NCBI GenBank assembly: GCA_902464175.1
Contig: CABQHZ010000043.1
Coordinates: 1 to 13,286 of the forward strand
DNA length: 13,286 nucleotides
DNA from: an uncultured Collinsella sp.
GTDB taxonomy: Bacteria > Actinomycetota > Coriobacteriia > Coriobacteriales > Coriobacteriaceae
Direction of reading: 5' to 3'
In this document: one piece after another, positions 5,878 to 13,227 of the stretch
How the letters are laid out: every line of letters begins with the position of its first letter
How positions within the stretch are numbered: position 1 is the first letter of the stretch
Made by a program: the position numbers and the translations under genes
The notes under the pieces: model-generated
Told to the model about the DNA's origin: nothing
Seen by the model: the letters and a program-made list of their open reading frames with translations, nothing else
The model's database searches: none

Positions 5878-7329
5878 GTGGCAGGCTGGAATCTAACCGG
5901 CAATGCCGTTTCCGCCGAGTTTGACGGGTCGGACGAGCAGGAGCGTAAAGAGCTCAGCGTGAGCCAGGCGGTCGAGATCGCCGCTGGTGCGCTCGATGCC
6001 ATTCCGCAGCTGAGCGTTTTGGGCGAGGTCACGGGCTTTCGTGGCCCCAATGCCCGAAGCGGCCACTGCTACTTCCAGATCAAGGACGACTCGGCTGCCG
6101 TCGATTGCATCATCTGGAAGGGTGCCTATCTTAAGCGCACCTTCGACTTGCGCGACGGTATGCAGGTGAGCTTTAAGGGCAGCTTCAATCTCTATAAGCC
6201 CACGGGCCGTATGAGCTTTGTCGCCCGTTCGTTCTCGCTGGCGGGGGAGGGCCTGCTGCGTCAACAGGTGGCACAGTTGGCCGAAAAGCTGCGCCGCGAG
6301 GGGCTGATGGACGAGTCCCGCAAGCGTCGCATTCCGGTGTTTTGCTCGCGCGTGGCGGTCGTCACCTCGCTTTCGGGCGCCGTGATCGACGACGTCAAGC
6401 GTACGCTGCGCCGTCGCAACCCACTTGTCGAGCTCGTTTGCGTGGGTGCCAAGGTCCAAGGCGAGGGTGCGCCAACAGAGCTTATTGAAGGCTTGCGCCG
6501 CGCCGCCACCATTACGCCGGCGCCCGATTGCATTTTGCTCGTGCGTGGCGGCGGTTCCTTCGAGGATCTTATGACCTTTAACGACGAAGAGCTTGCTCGC
6601 GCGGTGGCGGCCTGTCCCGTGCCTGTGGTGACAGGTATTGGCCATGAGCCCGATACCTCGATCTGCGATATGGTGAGCGACCGTCGTGCCTCCACGCCCA
6701 CGGCAGCGGCAGAATCCGTGGCACCGGCTATGACAGAGCTGGCGGATGTGCTCGAGACGCGCCATCAGCGCCTAGGTGCTGCGATGGCTTCGATGATCGG
6801 GTCGGATCAGGTCGATCTGGAGATGCTCGATCAGCGTGGTCGGCGTGCCTGGGATACCTATACGGCACGCTTGGGCGATGCACTTGATGCGGCCGCGTGC
6901 CGCCCGTGTCTTAACGATCCAACGTTTATGGTCGAGCGTCGCGAGTCGGAGCTCGCCTTGACGGCCGATCGCCTGTCGGGCGCCATTGCGCGCTCGGTCG
7001 GGGCATTCCGTTCGAGCTTCGAGCGTCTGCCCGAGCGCTTGGTCGCAAGCACCTCGGGGCTCGATGGCAAGCGCCATGCGCTCACGCTCGCGAGTTCCCG
7101 TCTGGAGCATCAGGGACGCACGATGTTGAGCAAGCCGGCGTCCGACTTGGGTCGCGCAGCGGCCTCACTCGACGCCCTGTCGCCGCTTAAGGTGCTTGCT
7201 CGTGGCTATTCCATCGCATACAGCGATGGCGGCGTGGCTACGAGCGCTAAGACTTTTAAGCCCGGTGACGCCATCCGCGTGCGTATGGCGGATGGTAACG
7301 TGGCAGCAACCGTCGATACGGTTGAGTAG
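5878..7329 (+). CDS. xseA: Exodeoxyribonuclease VII large subunit
   Basis: A 483-aa catalytic subunit of exonuclease VII, which degrades single-stranded DNA from either end in the cytoplasm together with XseB. An N-terminal OB-fold (about 27-121, starting LSVSQAV) is followed by the catalytic domain. It contains AVVTSLSGAVIDD, RGGGSFEDL (223-231), GIGHEPD (253-259) and DRRASTPTAAAE (268-279), all family hallmarks. A long coiled region and a closing segment with LARGYSI complete it. The GTG at 5878 is chosen because a perfect AAAGGAGG lies 4 nt upstream. An in-frame ATG at 5860 adds only MTKGGC and cannot be excluded. It is followed 42 nt later by xseB, the usual order. Confidence 0.93.
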   Translation: MAGWNLTGNAVSAEFDGSDEQERKELSVSQAVEIAAGALDAIPQLSVLGEVTGFRGPNARSGHCYFQIKDDSAAVDCIIWKGAYLKRTFDLRDGMQVSFKGSFNLYKPTGRMSFVARSFSLAGEGLLRQQVAQLAEKLRREGLMDESRKRRIPVFCSRVAVVTSLSGAVIDDVKRTLRRRNPLVELVCVGAKVQGEGAPTELIEGLRRAATITPAPDCILLVRGGGSFEDLMTFNDEELARAVAACPVPVVTGIGHEPDTSICDMVSDRRASTPTAAAESVAPAMTELADVLETRHQRLGAAMASMIGSDQVDLEMLDQRGRRAWDTYTARLGDALDAAACRPCLNDPTFMVERRESELALTADRLSGAIARSVGAFRSSFERLPERLVASTSGLDGKRHALTLASSRLEHQGRTMLSKPASDLGRAAASLDALSPLKVLARGYSIAYSDGGVATSAKTFKPGDAIRVRMADGNVAATVDTVE

Positions 7330-7371
7330 ACCGCGTTTTATGGTGATAGACCTTTAGGAAAGGAAACAGAT

Positions 7372-7638
7372 ATGGCAGAGAAGACCCCGGTCGAGCAGCT
7401 TACGTATAAGCAGGCCTCGCAGGAGCTGGAGCTTATTATTCGCAGCCTGGAGTCGGGCGATATGGAGCTCGAGGAATCGCTCGAGAGCTACACCCGCGGC
7501 GTCGAGCTCCTCAAGAGCCTGCGCACCCGCCTGGCCGATGCCGAGCAGAAGGTCTCGGTGCTCTTGAAGGACGTCGACGGCAACGACGTGCTCGCCGACG
7601 GCGAAGCCGCTAGCACCGACGACAACCTCTCGTTCTAA
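7372..7638 (+). CDS. xseB: Exodeoxyribonuclease VII small subunit
   Basis: An 88-aa protein with the XseB core, a two-helix hairpin. LTYKQASQELELIIRSLESG (10-29) leads into MELEESLESYTRGVELLKSL, with heptad-like Leu/Ile spacing as in the known subunit. Several small subunits bind each XseA. The acidic, flexible tail after about residue 65 is typical of actinobacterial forms. A purine-rich site (AGGAAAGGAAA) lies 6 nt upstream of the ATG. It directly follows xseA, so the two are probably one transcript and assembled together. Confidence 0.92.
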   Translation: MAEKTPVEQLTYKQASQELELIIRSLESGDMELEESLESYTRGVELLKSLRTRLADAEQKVSVLLKDVDGNDVLADGEAASTDDNLSF

Positions 7639-7652
7639 CCATCCCGACCAAA

Positions 7653-7658
7653 TATAAT
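7653..7658 (+). promoter_or_regulatory. Perfect TATAAT -10 box ahead of the HIT gene
   Basis: TATAAT, matching consensus at all six positions in an otherwise GC-rich context, lies 30 nt before the HIT start codon. It is flanked by the small dyad GACCA / TGGTC (7647-7651 and 7665-7669). The -35 position is poor. It suggests that the HIT gene can be transcribed independently of xseAB. Confidence 0.5.
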
Positions 7659-7687
7659 TACTCTGGTCTGTTAGAAAGGAACCAACT

Positions 7688-8023
7688 ATGTGTGATTGCA
7701 TCTTCTGCAAAATCGCTAACCACGAGATCCCCTCGACCGTCGTTTACGAGGACGACCAGGTCATCGCGTTCGACGACCTTAACCCCCAGGCACCGGTCCA
7801 CACGCTCGTGATTCCCAAGAAGCACTACAGCGACATCGCCGACAACGTACCTGCCGAGACCATGGGCGCGATGGCTCACGCCATCCAGGAGGTCGCCAAG
7901 GCCAAGGGCCTGGAGGACGGTTTCCGCGTCATCTCCAACAAGGGCGTCAACGCCGGCCAGACCGTCATGCACTTCCATATGCACGTTCTCGGCGGCAAGA
8001 ACCTGGGCGAGAACCTCATCTGA
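7688..8023 (+). CDS. HIT-family nucleotide hydrolase (Hint type)
   Basis: A 111-aa histidine-triad protein of the Hint branch, which hydrolyses purine nucleoside phosphoramidates such as AMP-lysine adducts in the cytoplasm. The triad HFHMHVL at 95-101 places the nucleophilic His at 97. The N-terminal CDCIFCKI with Cys4 and Cys7, plus His46 in PKKHY, fit the metal-binding variant of bacterial Hint proteins. DGFRVISNKG and AGQTVMHFHMHVLGG are family signatures, and the length is normal. AAAGGA lies 8 nt upstream of the ATG, and a TATAAT box lies at 7653-7658. Confidence 0.93.
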   Translation: MCDCIFCKIANHEIPSTVVYEDDQVIAFDDLNPQAPVHTLVIPKKHYSDIADNVPAETMGAMAHAIQEVAKAKGLEDGFRVISNKGVNAGQTVMHFHMHVLGGKNLGENLI

Positions 8024-8029
8024 GGACGC

Positions 8030-8050
8030 GCAGCCCGTCGTCTTGGCTGC
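8030..8050 (+). terminator. Weak terminator-like hairpin between the HIT and LysR genes
   Basis: GCAGCC (8030-8035) pairs with GGCTGC (8045-8050) around a 9-nt loop, followed by CTTTGG. The stem is short and the T-run is brief, so read-through into the regulator gene is plausible. Confidence 0.35.
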
Positions 8051-8064
8051 CTTTGGAGTAATCT

Positions 8065-8955
8065 ATGCAGCTTTCTCAACTCGAATACCTTCAAGCGGTA
8101 GCGAGCTATGGCGGCGTGCGTAAGGCTGCTCGCGCCGTCCATGTGAGTCCACAGGCCGTTTCGTCGGCAATTAAGAAGTTGGAATCTGAGTATCAGATTG
8201 TTTTGCTCGACCGATCGGCGGGGGAGGCTGTTTTGTCTCCGGCGGGCAGAGAATTTGCGCGTCGTGCACGCGTGATCCTGGCGCAAGTCGACGATCTCAA
8301 AAAGTACGCTCAATCGAGGGGCGATGGCGTTTCGCCCGACGGCCACTTTCGTCTTTACGCCCCTTGCCTTCATGGACGGGGGCGCCTTTTTGTTGAAAAC
8401 TGGTATGACTCGTTTGAGCGCTTGCATCCTCAGATCCACCTCGATGTGTGGCATCAGCCAACTGCAACATGTTTTGAGTCGCTCATGCTTGGTATTTCGG
8501 ATGCAGCCATCTCATTTGAAGAACCACGGGACAGCGCCCTTTCTTCGAAATACTTGGGTGAAAAGGAGCTCAAGGTTCTTTCGTGCCCGGCGGGCCATCA
8601 ATCTGTGGACGCTATGACCATTCGTGAGCTACTGGGCGGCAGGCTCGCTGTTCCAATTAATTTGTCGCCCTGTCTCAATGCAATCAACCAATGCCCCGAA
8701 GCCCAGCTCGTTAATTTCCGCTTCCGTGATGTCGAATACGGAAGCAGGGCTCAGGTTGAGTTTCTTCAAGCCGGGGGATTGATACTGAGCTTGGCAGGCT
8801 CTTCTCTCGCATCGGATGGATCAGAAGTGAGCGAGTGTTCCATTGAAGGATCGCGTGACGTAACTCTGCCTATCTACTTTTGCTATCGGCAAAATGCGTG
8901 GACCGATCGACACCAGACAGTTTTCCTTCACCTATTGCGCCATCTCGCTTCGTGA
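8065..8955 (+). CDS. LysR-type transcriptional regulator
   Basis: A 296-aa regulator of typical LTTR length. The N-terminal winged helix-turn-helix runs from LSQLEYLQAVASYGGVRKAA to LSPAGREF (residues 3-66), with the recognition helix around SPQAVSSAIKKLE. A linker helix and a periplasmic-binding-protein-like effector domain (about 93-290) follow. GGAG ends 6 nt before the ATG. It acts as a DNA-binding tetramer, and the effector is unknown. The same-strand transporter gene that starts 119 nt downstream is the most likely target, or is co-regulated with it. Codon use is visibly more AT-rich than in the exonuclease and kinase genes on either side, which hints at separate acquisition. Confidence 0.9.
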   Translation: MQLSQLEYLQAVASYGGVRKAARAVHVSPQAVSSAIKKLESEYQIVLLDRSAGEAVLSPAGREFARRARVILAQVDDLKKYAQSRGDGVSPDGHFRLYAPCLHGRGRLFVENWYDSFERLHPQIHLDVWHQPTATCFESLMLGISDAAISFEEPRDSALSSKYLGEKELKVLSCPAGHQSVDAMTIRELLGGRLAVPINLSPCLNAINQCPEAQLVNFRFRDVEYGSRAQVEFLQAGGLILSLAGSSLASDGSEVSECSIEGSRDVTLPIYFCYRQNAWTDRHQTVFLHLLRHLAS

Positions 8956-9074
8956 GACTATTTGGCATCGCGTCGTCAAGTGAATGGTGACGCTTCGTAA
9001 CGCATGGTTGACGGCTTTGCCCTCATGCTTTTCCAAGATTCCGAATTAGATTGCTGACTCTTGGAGGGCGGAGC

Positions 9075-10235
9075 ATGAAAAACCGTACGGTTTTGCTTTA
9101 TATGACGTTCGTTTTCCTGTCGAACTTCAGCACCATTTTGTATTTTCTGACGGTTTACCTTGAGTTTGTCGGATTCTCGATGGTGGCGATTTCTGGCATG
9201 ATGATTGCATACCAAGTGAGCAAGTTCATTCTGGAGATTCCCACTGGCTTTATTGCTGACAGGTTTGGGCGAAAGGCGAGTGGTCTCGTCGGTGTCGTGG
9301 GAATGCTCGGGTACTATGCCGCCCTGCTCCTCATCCGATCTCCTTTGCTTTTAATGGGAGCGTTTGCTCTTAAAGGCTTTGCCGTTGCATGCGTGAGCGG
9401 GTCCATCGAAGCGATATACGTCGACAGCGTCTCTCAAGACCAGCTCGTAAGACTTAATGTCGTTGAGCGATTTGTTTTCTATGCCTCTTATGCCATCTCC
9501 GCTTGCGTGGGCGGTTTTATTTCGTCCGCCGGTGCATATCTCATTGGTCTTTCGGCAGATATCATCGCAATGGTGTTGACGTTGGTTGTCGTTGTCTGCA
9601 TTCCTAAGATGCGAAGAGGGGACACTGCGGCGACACCTGAACATGGAATGAGCCCGAAGATGATCGGGGACGCAATTGCGGGTAACGGCATTCTTCGCTC
9701 AGAGTTCATCATGGACTGTTCGCAGGCATTTGCTTTCGTCGCTCTGGAAGACTTTTTCTCACTGCTGCTTGCGGGTCGCGGAATGAATGCCGTCGCTTCG
9801 GGTGTGACCATTGCGGTCCAGCTCTTTGTCTCCGCCTCCATAGGGTTCATTGTGCCCAGCGTGATTGCTCGTGTCGACAAGGGCCGTTTTGCGCGCATTT
9901 GCGGCATAGCGCGTCTTTGCCTAACCGCCTTGTTTTTGCTCCCCTTTACTCCAGCCTATTTATTGCCTGTGTTTTATGTGCTGCAGACGGTCGCTTACGC
10001 GTTGTTTGCCCCAATCAAATACTCAGTTTTTCAAAATGCTGCCGATTCATCGATGCGCTGTTCGTTGATTTCGGTTCAAAGCCAGATGGTGGCGGTGGGC
10101 GCCGTTCTTTTCTATCTGCTCAATGCTGTGTTGAGTAGCGTTGTGGGTATTCGGGTTGTGCTGCTTGTTGCGCTTGGGATTTCTTCTCTGGCGTATGTCC
10201 CCGCGCTATTTCGCCTTACAAGTCAAAGGTCATGA
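9075..10235 (+). CDS. Major facilitator superfamily transporter
   Basis: A 386-aa polytopic membrane protein with about 12 hydrophobic spans, the normal size for an MFS drug-efflux-type carrier. The loop after the second span carries the MFS motif A, GFIADRFGRK, at residues 58-67, preceded by the characteristic EIPT. The ATG at 9075 is preceded by GGAGGG with 6-nt spacing. An in-frame TTG at 9051 would add eight residues and lacks support. The likely role is proton-driven export of a small molecule, and the substrate cannot be read from the sequence. It follows the LysR gene on the same strand, and the two share the AT-richer codon use. Confidence 0.9.
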   Translation: MKNRTVLLYMTFVFLSNFSTILYFLTVYLEFVGFSMVAISGMMIAYQVSKFILEIPTGFIADRFGRKASGLVGVVGMLGYYAALLLIRSPLLLMGAFALKGFAVACVSGSIEAIYVDSVSQDQLVRLNVVERFVFYASYAISACVGGFISSAGAYLIGLSADIIAMVLTLVVVVCIPKMRRGDTAATPEHGMSPKMIGDAIAGNGILRSEFIMDCSQAFAFVALEDFFSLLLAGRGMNAVASGVTIAVQLFVSASIGFIVPSVIARVDKGRFARICGIARLCLTALFLLPFTPAYLLPVFYVLQTVAYALFAPIKYSVFQNAADSSMRCSLISVQSQMVAVGAVLFYLLNAVLSSVVGIRVVLLVALGISSLAYVPALFRLTSQRS

Positions 10236-10268
10236 GCGACCAGGCATCGATAACTTATATATCAACGC

Positions 10269-10302
10269 GATAAACCCGAGCGCGAGGGCGTTTGGGTTTA
10301 TC
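10269..10302 (+). terminator. 15-bp hairpin between the MFS gene and ackA1
   Basis: GATAAACCC (10269-10277) pairs with GGGTTTATC (10294-10302). In RNA the stem continues inward through GAG/UUU (two G-U pairs) and CGC/GCG to a GAGG loop. The U-tract is short (TTTATCATT). It most likely ends the MFS transcript. Because an AT-rich, TATATAT-containing stretch lies just before it (10249-10263), it could alternatively be in an ackA1 leader. Confidence 0.6.
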
Positions 10303-10355
10303 ATTGAGGCGTATGTAACCTGGCGGCGCCACACCGCCTGTTAGTAGGGAGACAC

Positions 10356-11534
10356 ATGAACGTTCTGGTCGTCAACGCAGGATCTTCGACCCTTAAGTAT
10401 CAGGTCATCGATACCAAGTCCCACAAGGTGTCCGCAAAGGGCTCCTGCGAGCGCGTCTGCTTTACCGGCGGTACCTTCACCCACGCTGCCAACGGCTCCA
10501 AGAAGGTGACCGAGAACATCGAGTTCCCCGACCACAAGGTCGCCATCGAGGCCGTCCTGAAGGACCTCGAGGCCAACGGCGTCAAGATCGAGGGCATCGG
10601 CCACCGTATCGTTCAGGGCGGTTGGTACTTTGGCGATTCCTCCCTCGTCGACGAGGACGTTCTTGCCAAGATCCGCGAGGTCGCCCCGCTCGCCCCGCTG
10701 CACAACAACCCCGAGGCCAATGTAATCGAGTACTGCCTGGAGCAGTATCCCGACCTGCCCAACGTCACGGTCTACGACACCGCTTTCCACTTCAACATGC
10801 CCGAGGTCGCCAAGACCTACGCCCTGCCCAAGGACGTTTGCGACAAACTTCATATCCGTAAGTACGGCGCTCACGGCACCAGCTATCGCTACATCTCCAA
10901 GAAGGTTGCCGAGATGACCAACGGCGAGGCCCGCAAGGTCGTCGTGTGTCACATCGGTTCCGGCGCCTCCCTGTGCGCCATCGAGGACGGCAAGTGCATG
11001 GACACCACCATGGGCTTGACGCCGCTCGACGGCGTCATGATGGGTACCCGTTGCGGCTCCATCGACCCGGCTACCGTGTGCTACCTGCAGCGCGAGGGCG
11101 GCTACACCTTCGACGAGGTTGACGAGATGATGAACAAGAAGTCTGGCCTCATGGCTGTGACCGGCGGCAAGACCAACGACTGCCGTAACGTCGAGGAGCT
11201 CGCCGCCGCTGGCGACCCCGAGGCTCAGCTCGCCTTCGACATGTTCGTCTACAAGATTGCCGCCAAGGCCGCCGAGATGGCCACCTCCATGTGCGGCATG
11301 GACACGCTCGTCTTTACCGCCGGCATCGGCGAGCACGCTCCGGCCGTCCGCGCCGGTGTGGCCGACCGTCTGGCCTTTATGGGCGTCAAGATGGACCATG
11401 CCCGCAACGCCCTGCGTGGCGACGGCGCTTGGTGCCTGTCCGCCAAGGACTCCAAGGTCAAGATCTTCGTCATCCCCACGGACGAGGAGTTCATGATCGC
11501 TTCCGACGTCGAGCGCATCGTCAACGGCAAGTAA
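10356..11534 (+). CDS. Acetate kinase paralog 1 (substituted active site)
   Basis: A 392-aa member of the acetate kinase / ASKHA superfamily, which interconverts acetyl phosphate + ADP and acetate + ATP. Seen: N-terminal VLVVNAGSS (Asn7), Arg84 in HRIV, APLH, DTAFH, the first His of HGTS (His173), His199, MGTRCGSIDP with Arg232, TAGIGE, and PTDEE near the end. Departures from canonical are Tyr177 in HGTSY (normally His), Ser202 in CHIGSG (normally Asn, equivalent to Methanosarcina Asn211), and GEH for GEN at 327. TNDCRN also replaces the usual SNDxRD. The GGGAG site upstream is good. Codons are strongly biased to C-ending forms, suggesting high expression. It may be acetate kinase with altered kinetics or a kinase for another carboxylate. 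Confidence 0.85.
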   Translation: MNVLVVNAGSSTLKYQVIDTKSHKVSAKGSCERVCFTGGTFTHAANGSKKVTENIEFPDHKVAIEAVLKDLEANGVKIEGIGHRIVQGGWYFGDSSLVDEDVLAKIREVAPLAPLHNNPEANVIEYCLEQYPDLPNVTVYDTAFHFNMPEVAKTYALPKDVCDKLHIRKYGAHGTSYRYISKKVAEMTNGEARKVVVCHIGSGASLCAIEDGKCMDTTMGLTPLDGVMMGTRCGSIDPATVCYLQREGGYTFDEVDEMMNKKSGLMAVTGGKTNDCRNVEELAAAGDPEAQLAFDMFVYKIAAKAAEMATSMCGMDTLVFTAGIGEHAPAVRAGVADRLAFMGVKMDHARNALRGDGAWCLSAKDSKVKIFVIPTDEEFMIASDVERIVNGK

Positions 11535-11548
11535 TTGATGCAAGGGGA

Positions 11549-11585
11549 GGGGACTGGATGGCCTTGTGCCGTTCAGCCCCCTTTT
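11549..11585 (+). terminator. Rho-independent terminator between the two acetate kinase genes
   Basis: GGGG-A-CTGGATGGC (11549-11562) pairs with GCCGTTCAGCCCC (11568-11580), including two G-U pairs and one bulged A. A 5-nt loop closes it, and C plus TTTT follows. The two kinase genes are therefore probably separate transcripts. Confidence 0.7.
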
Positions 11586-11604
11586 ATGCGCTTTGGGCGA
11601 AGAG

Positions 11605-11650
11605 TTTAATAGATATTTATTGAATTCTGATAACTTCTTATTAAGGATAC
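11605..11650 (+). promoter_or_regulatory. AT-rich promoter region of ackA2
   Basis: A sharply AT-rich stretch follows the terminator and lies about 50-95 nt before the ackA2 start. A TTTATT / 17 nt / TATTAA pair (11616-11621 and 11639-11644) is the best-spaced candidate. TTGAAT at 11620 is an alternative -35. The exact promoter is uncertain. Confidence 0.4.
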
Positions 11651-11698
11651 GGCCGCCTTATGGGTTTGCCGACCGTACTGTAATCACGAAGGAGTCTC

Positions 11699-12877
11699 AT
11701 GAACGTACTTGTTGTCAACGCCGGCAGCTCGAGCCTTAAGTATCAGCTTTTGGACACCGATACCCGCGAGGTTTTCGCCAAGGGTAACTGCGAGCGTATC
11801 GGCTCGGAAATGGGCATCTTTGGCCACTCCGAGAACGGTGGTGCCAAGCAGACCGAGGAGATTCCCTTCCCCGACCATCGCTCTGCCATTGCGCGCGTGC
11901 TCGAGGAGCTCGAGAAGACCGACTTTACGATCGACGGCATCGGCCACCGTATCGTTCAGGGCGGCTGGTACTTCGATGATTCCGCGGTCGTCGACGACGA
12001 GGTCATGGCCAAGATCCTTGAGGTGGCGCCGCTCGCCCCGCTGCACAACTACGGCGAGGCCGCAGCAATTGAGTATTGCCGCGAGAAGTATCCGGAGCTG
12101 CCCAACGTGGCTGTTTTCGATACGTCGTTCCACATGACCATGCCCGAGGTCGCCTACACCTATGCGCTGCCCAAGGACGTGTGCGACAAGTACCACGTGC
12201 GCAAGTACGGCGCCCACGGCACGAGCCACCGTTACGAATGGATGATGGCCAAGGAGATCTTGGGCACGCGCTGCCACCGTCTGCTTTCGTGCCATCTGGG
12301 TAACGGCGCCTCGCTCGCTGCCATCGAGGACGGCGTGTGCCGCGATACCACGATGGGCCTCACGCCGCTCGACGGCCTGATGATGGGCACCCGTTGCGGT
12401 TCCATCGACCCGGCCACCGTGTGCTACCTGCAGCGCGAGGGTGGCTATAGCTATCAGGAAGTCGACGATATGATGAACAAGCAGTCCGGCTTGCTTGCCA
12501 TCTCGGGCATTTCCAACGACGCCCGCGACATCCGCACGCGTGCCTCCGAGGGCGACGAGCGCTGCCTGCTCGCCTTTGACATGTTTGCCTACAAGGCCAT
12601 GCAGCAGGCCGGATCCATGATCGCTTCCATGGCGGGCGTGGACACCATCACCTTTACCGCCGGCATTGGCGAGAACGACTGGTCGATCCGCAAGGCTTTC
12701 TGCGACTGCTTCGAGTGGCTGGGCGTGCGCATCGACAACAACAAGAACCGCGAGGCCGTGGGTAACGGCCCGCAGGTCATCAGCGCCGCCGGCTCTTCCG
12801 TCACGGTCATGGTCATCCCCACCGACGAGGAATACATGATCGCCCACGACGTCGAGCGTCTGACCGCGAATAACTAG
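11699..12877 (+). CDS. ackA: Acetate kinase paralog 2 (near-canonical)
   Basis: A 392-aa acetate kinase that makes ATP from acetyl phosphate at the end of fermentation. It aligns without gaps to the paralog upstream over most of its length. It keeps the canonical residues Asn7, Arg84, His173 and His177 (HGTSH), His199 with GNG (Asn202), Arg232, SNDARD, and TAGIGEN. The conserved Glu lies in PTDEEY near the C-terminus. Like its paralog it has HRIVQGGW where most acetate kinases have HRVVHGGE. AAGGAG lies 4 nt before the ATG, and a strong terminator follows at 12900-12935. A phosphate acetyltransferase gene converges from the right and supplies its substrate. Of the two, this is the more likely housekeeping enzyme. 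Confidence 0.93.
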   Translation: MNVLVVNAGSSSLKYQLLDTDTREVFAKGNCERIGSEMGIFGHSENGGAKQTEEIPFPDHRSAIARVLEELEKTDFTIDGIGHRIVQGGWYFDDSAVVDDEVMAKILEVAPLAPLHNYGEAAAIEYCREKYPELPNVAVFDTSFHMTMPEVAYTYALPKDVCDKYHVRKYGAHGTSHRYEWMMAKEILGTRCHRLLSCHLGNGASLAAIEDGVCRDTTMGLTPLDGLMMGTRCGSIDPATVCYLQREGGYSYQEVDDMMNKQSGLLAISGISNDARDIRTRASEGDERCLLAFDMFAYKAMQQAGSMIASMAGVDTITFTAGIGENDWSIRKAFCDCFEWLGVRIDNNKNREAVGNGPQVISAAGSSVTVMVIPTDEEYMIAHDVERLTANN

Positions 12878-12899
12878 TGCGTTCGCTTGCGATTGAACG

Positions 12900-12935
12900 A
12901 AAGGCCTCCTGAGCAGCAGCTCAGGAGGCCTTTTT
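12900..12935 (+). terminator. Strong Rho-independent terminator of ackA2
   Basis: A perfect 14-bp stem, AAGGCCTCCTGAGC (12901-12914) with 12919-12932, has an AGCA loop and is followed by TTTTT counting the paired Ts. It lies 23 nt after the stop codon. Confidence 0.95.
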
Positions 12936-13083
12936 GCTAGCAGGCGGAAATTCCAGTCCCAAAGTGATCATCACCAGTAACGCCTGCGCTCCCAGCAACG
13001 ACACCCATCCATTCAGATCCTCAGCCCCAGCTCGTAGCCAAGCCGCCGTCCACTCCAGATGCTCTGATTGCTTCGTAGCAGTA
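12936..13083. other. Intergenic spacer with no recognisable feature
   Basis: Between the ackA2 terminator and the long hairpin I see no ORF with a ribosome binding site, no repeat and no RNA gene. Confidence 0.5.
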
Positions 13084-13212
13084 GAAGGCCGTACGGGCTA
13101 ACCCCTGAAAACATTCCGCACCAGAAACGCCCCCGTTCGTAGCTCCGAAGGAGCAGAACGGGGGCGTTTCATTGGTCGAGGACGTTTTCAGGGGTTAGCC
13201 CGTACGGCCTTC
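13084..13212. repeat. 129-nt long hairpin between convergent ackA2 and pta
   Basis: Outer arms of 29 nt (13084-13112 and 13184-13212) are perfectly complementary. After a partly paired internal loop, inner arms of 15 nt, GAAACGCCCCCGTTC (13124-13138) and 13156-13170, are again perfect. The apex is GCTCC-GAA-GGAGC (13142-13154). The inner hairpin, bounded by AAA and TTT, could terminate transcription from both sides. The outer 29-bp arms are far longer than a terminator needs. No direct repeats flank it. Confidence 0.85.
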
Positions 13213-13227
13213 GGGCGAGTGCGTCCG

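Noticed and set aside
4941..6050. Leftward ORF across the metallopeptidase gene and the start of xseA
   Set aside because: It overlaps two well-supported genes, spans their intergenic hairpin and shows no family motif.
9008..9036. TTGACG as a -35 box for the MFS gene
   Set aside because: The hexamer is good, but the sequence 17 nt downstream (TTCCAA) and nearby spacings give no acceptable -10.
11684..12847. Long leftward ORFs antisense to both acetate kinase genes (this one and 10341-11543)
   Set aside because: They mirror each other because the sense genes are paralogs with GC-rich third positions. Their products are low-complexity Val/Ala/His/Gly-rich with no recognisable domain.
12938..13000. 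Leftward 23-codon ORF in the ackA2-pta spacer
   Set aside because: It has no convincing ribosome binding site at proper spacing and no hydrophobic or repeated-codon pattern.
13084..13212. Insertion element with target duplication
   Set aside because: No direct repeat flanks the hairpin and it contains no transposase. It is kept as a structural repeat only.
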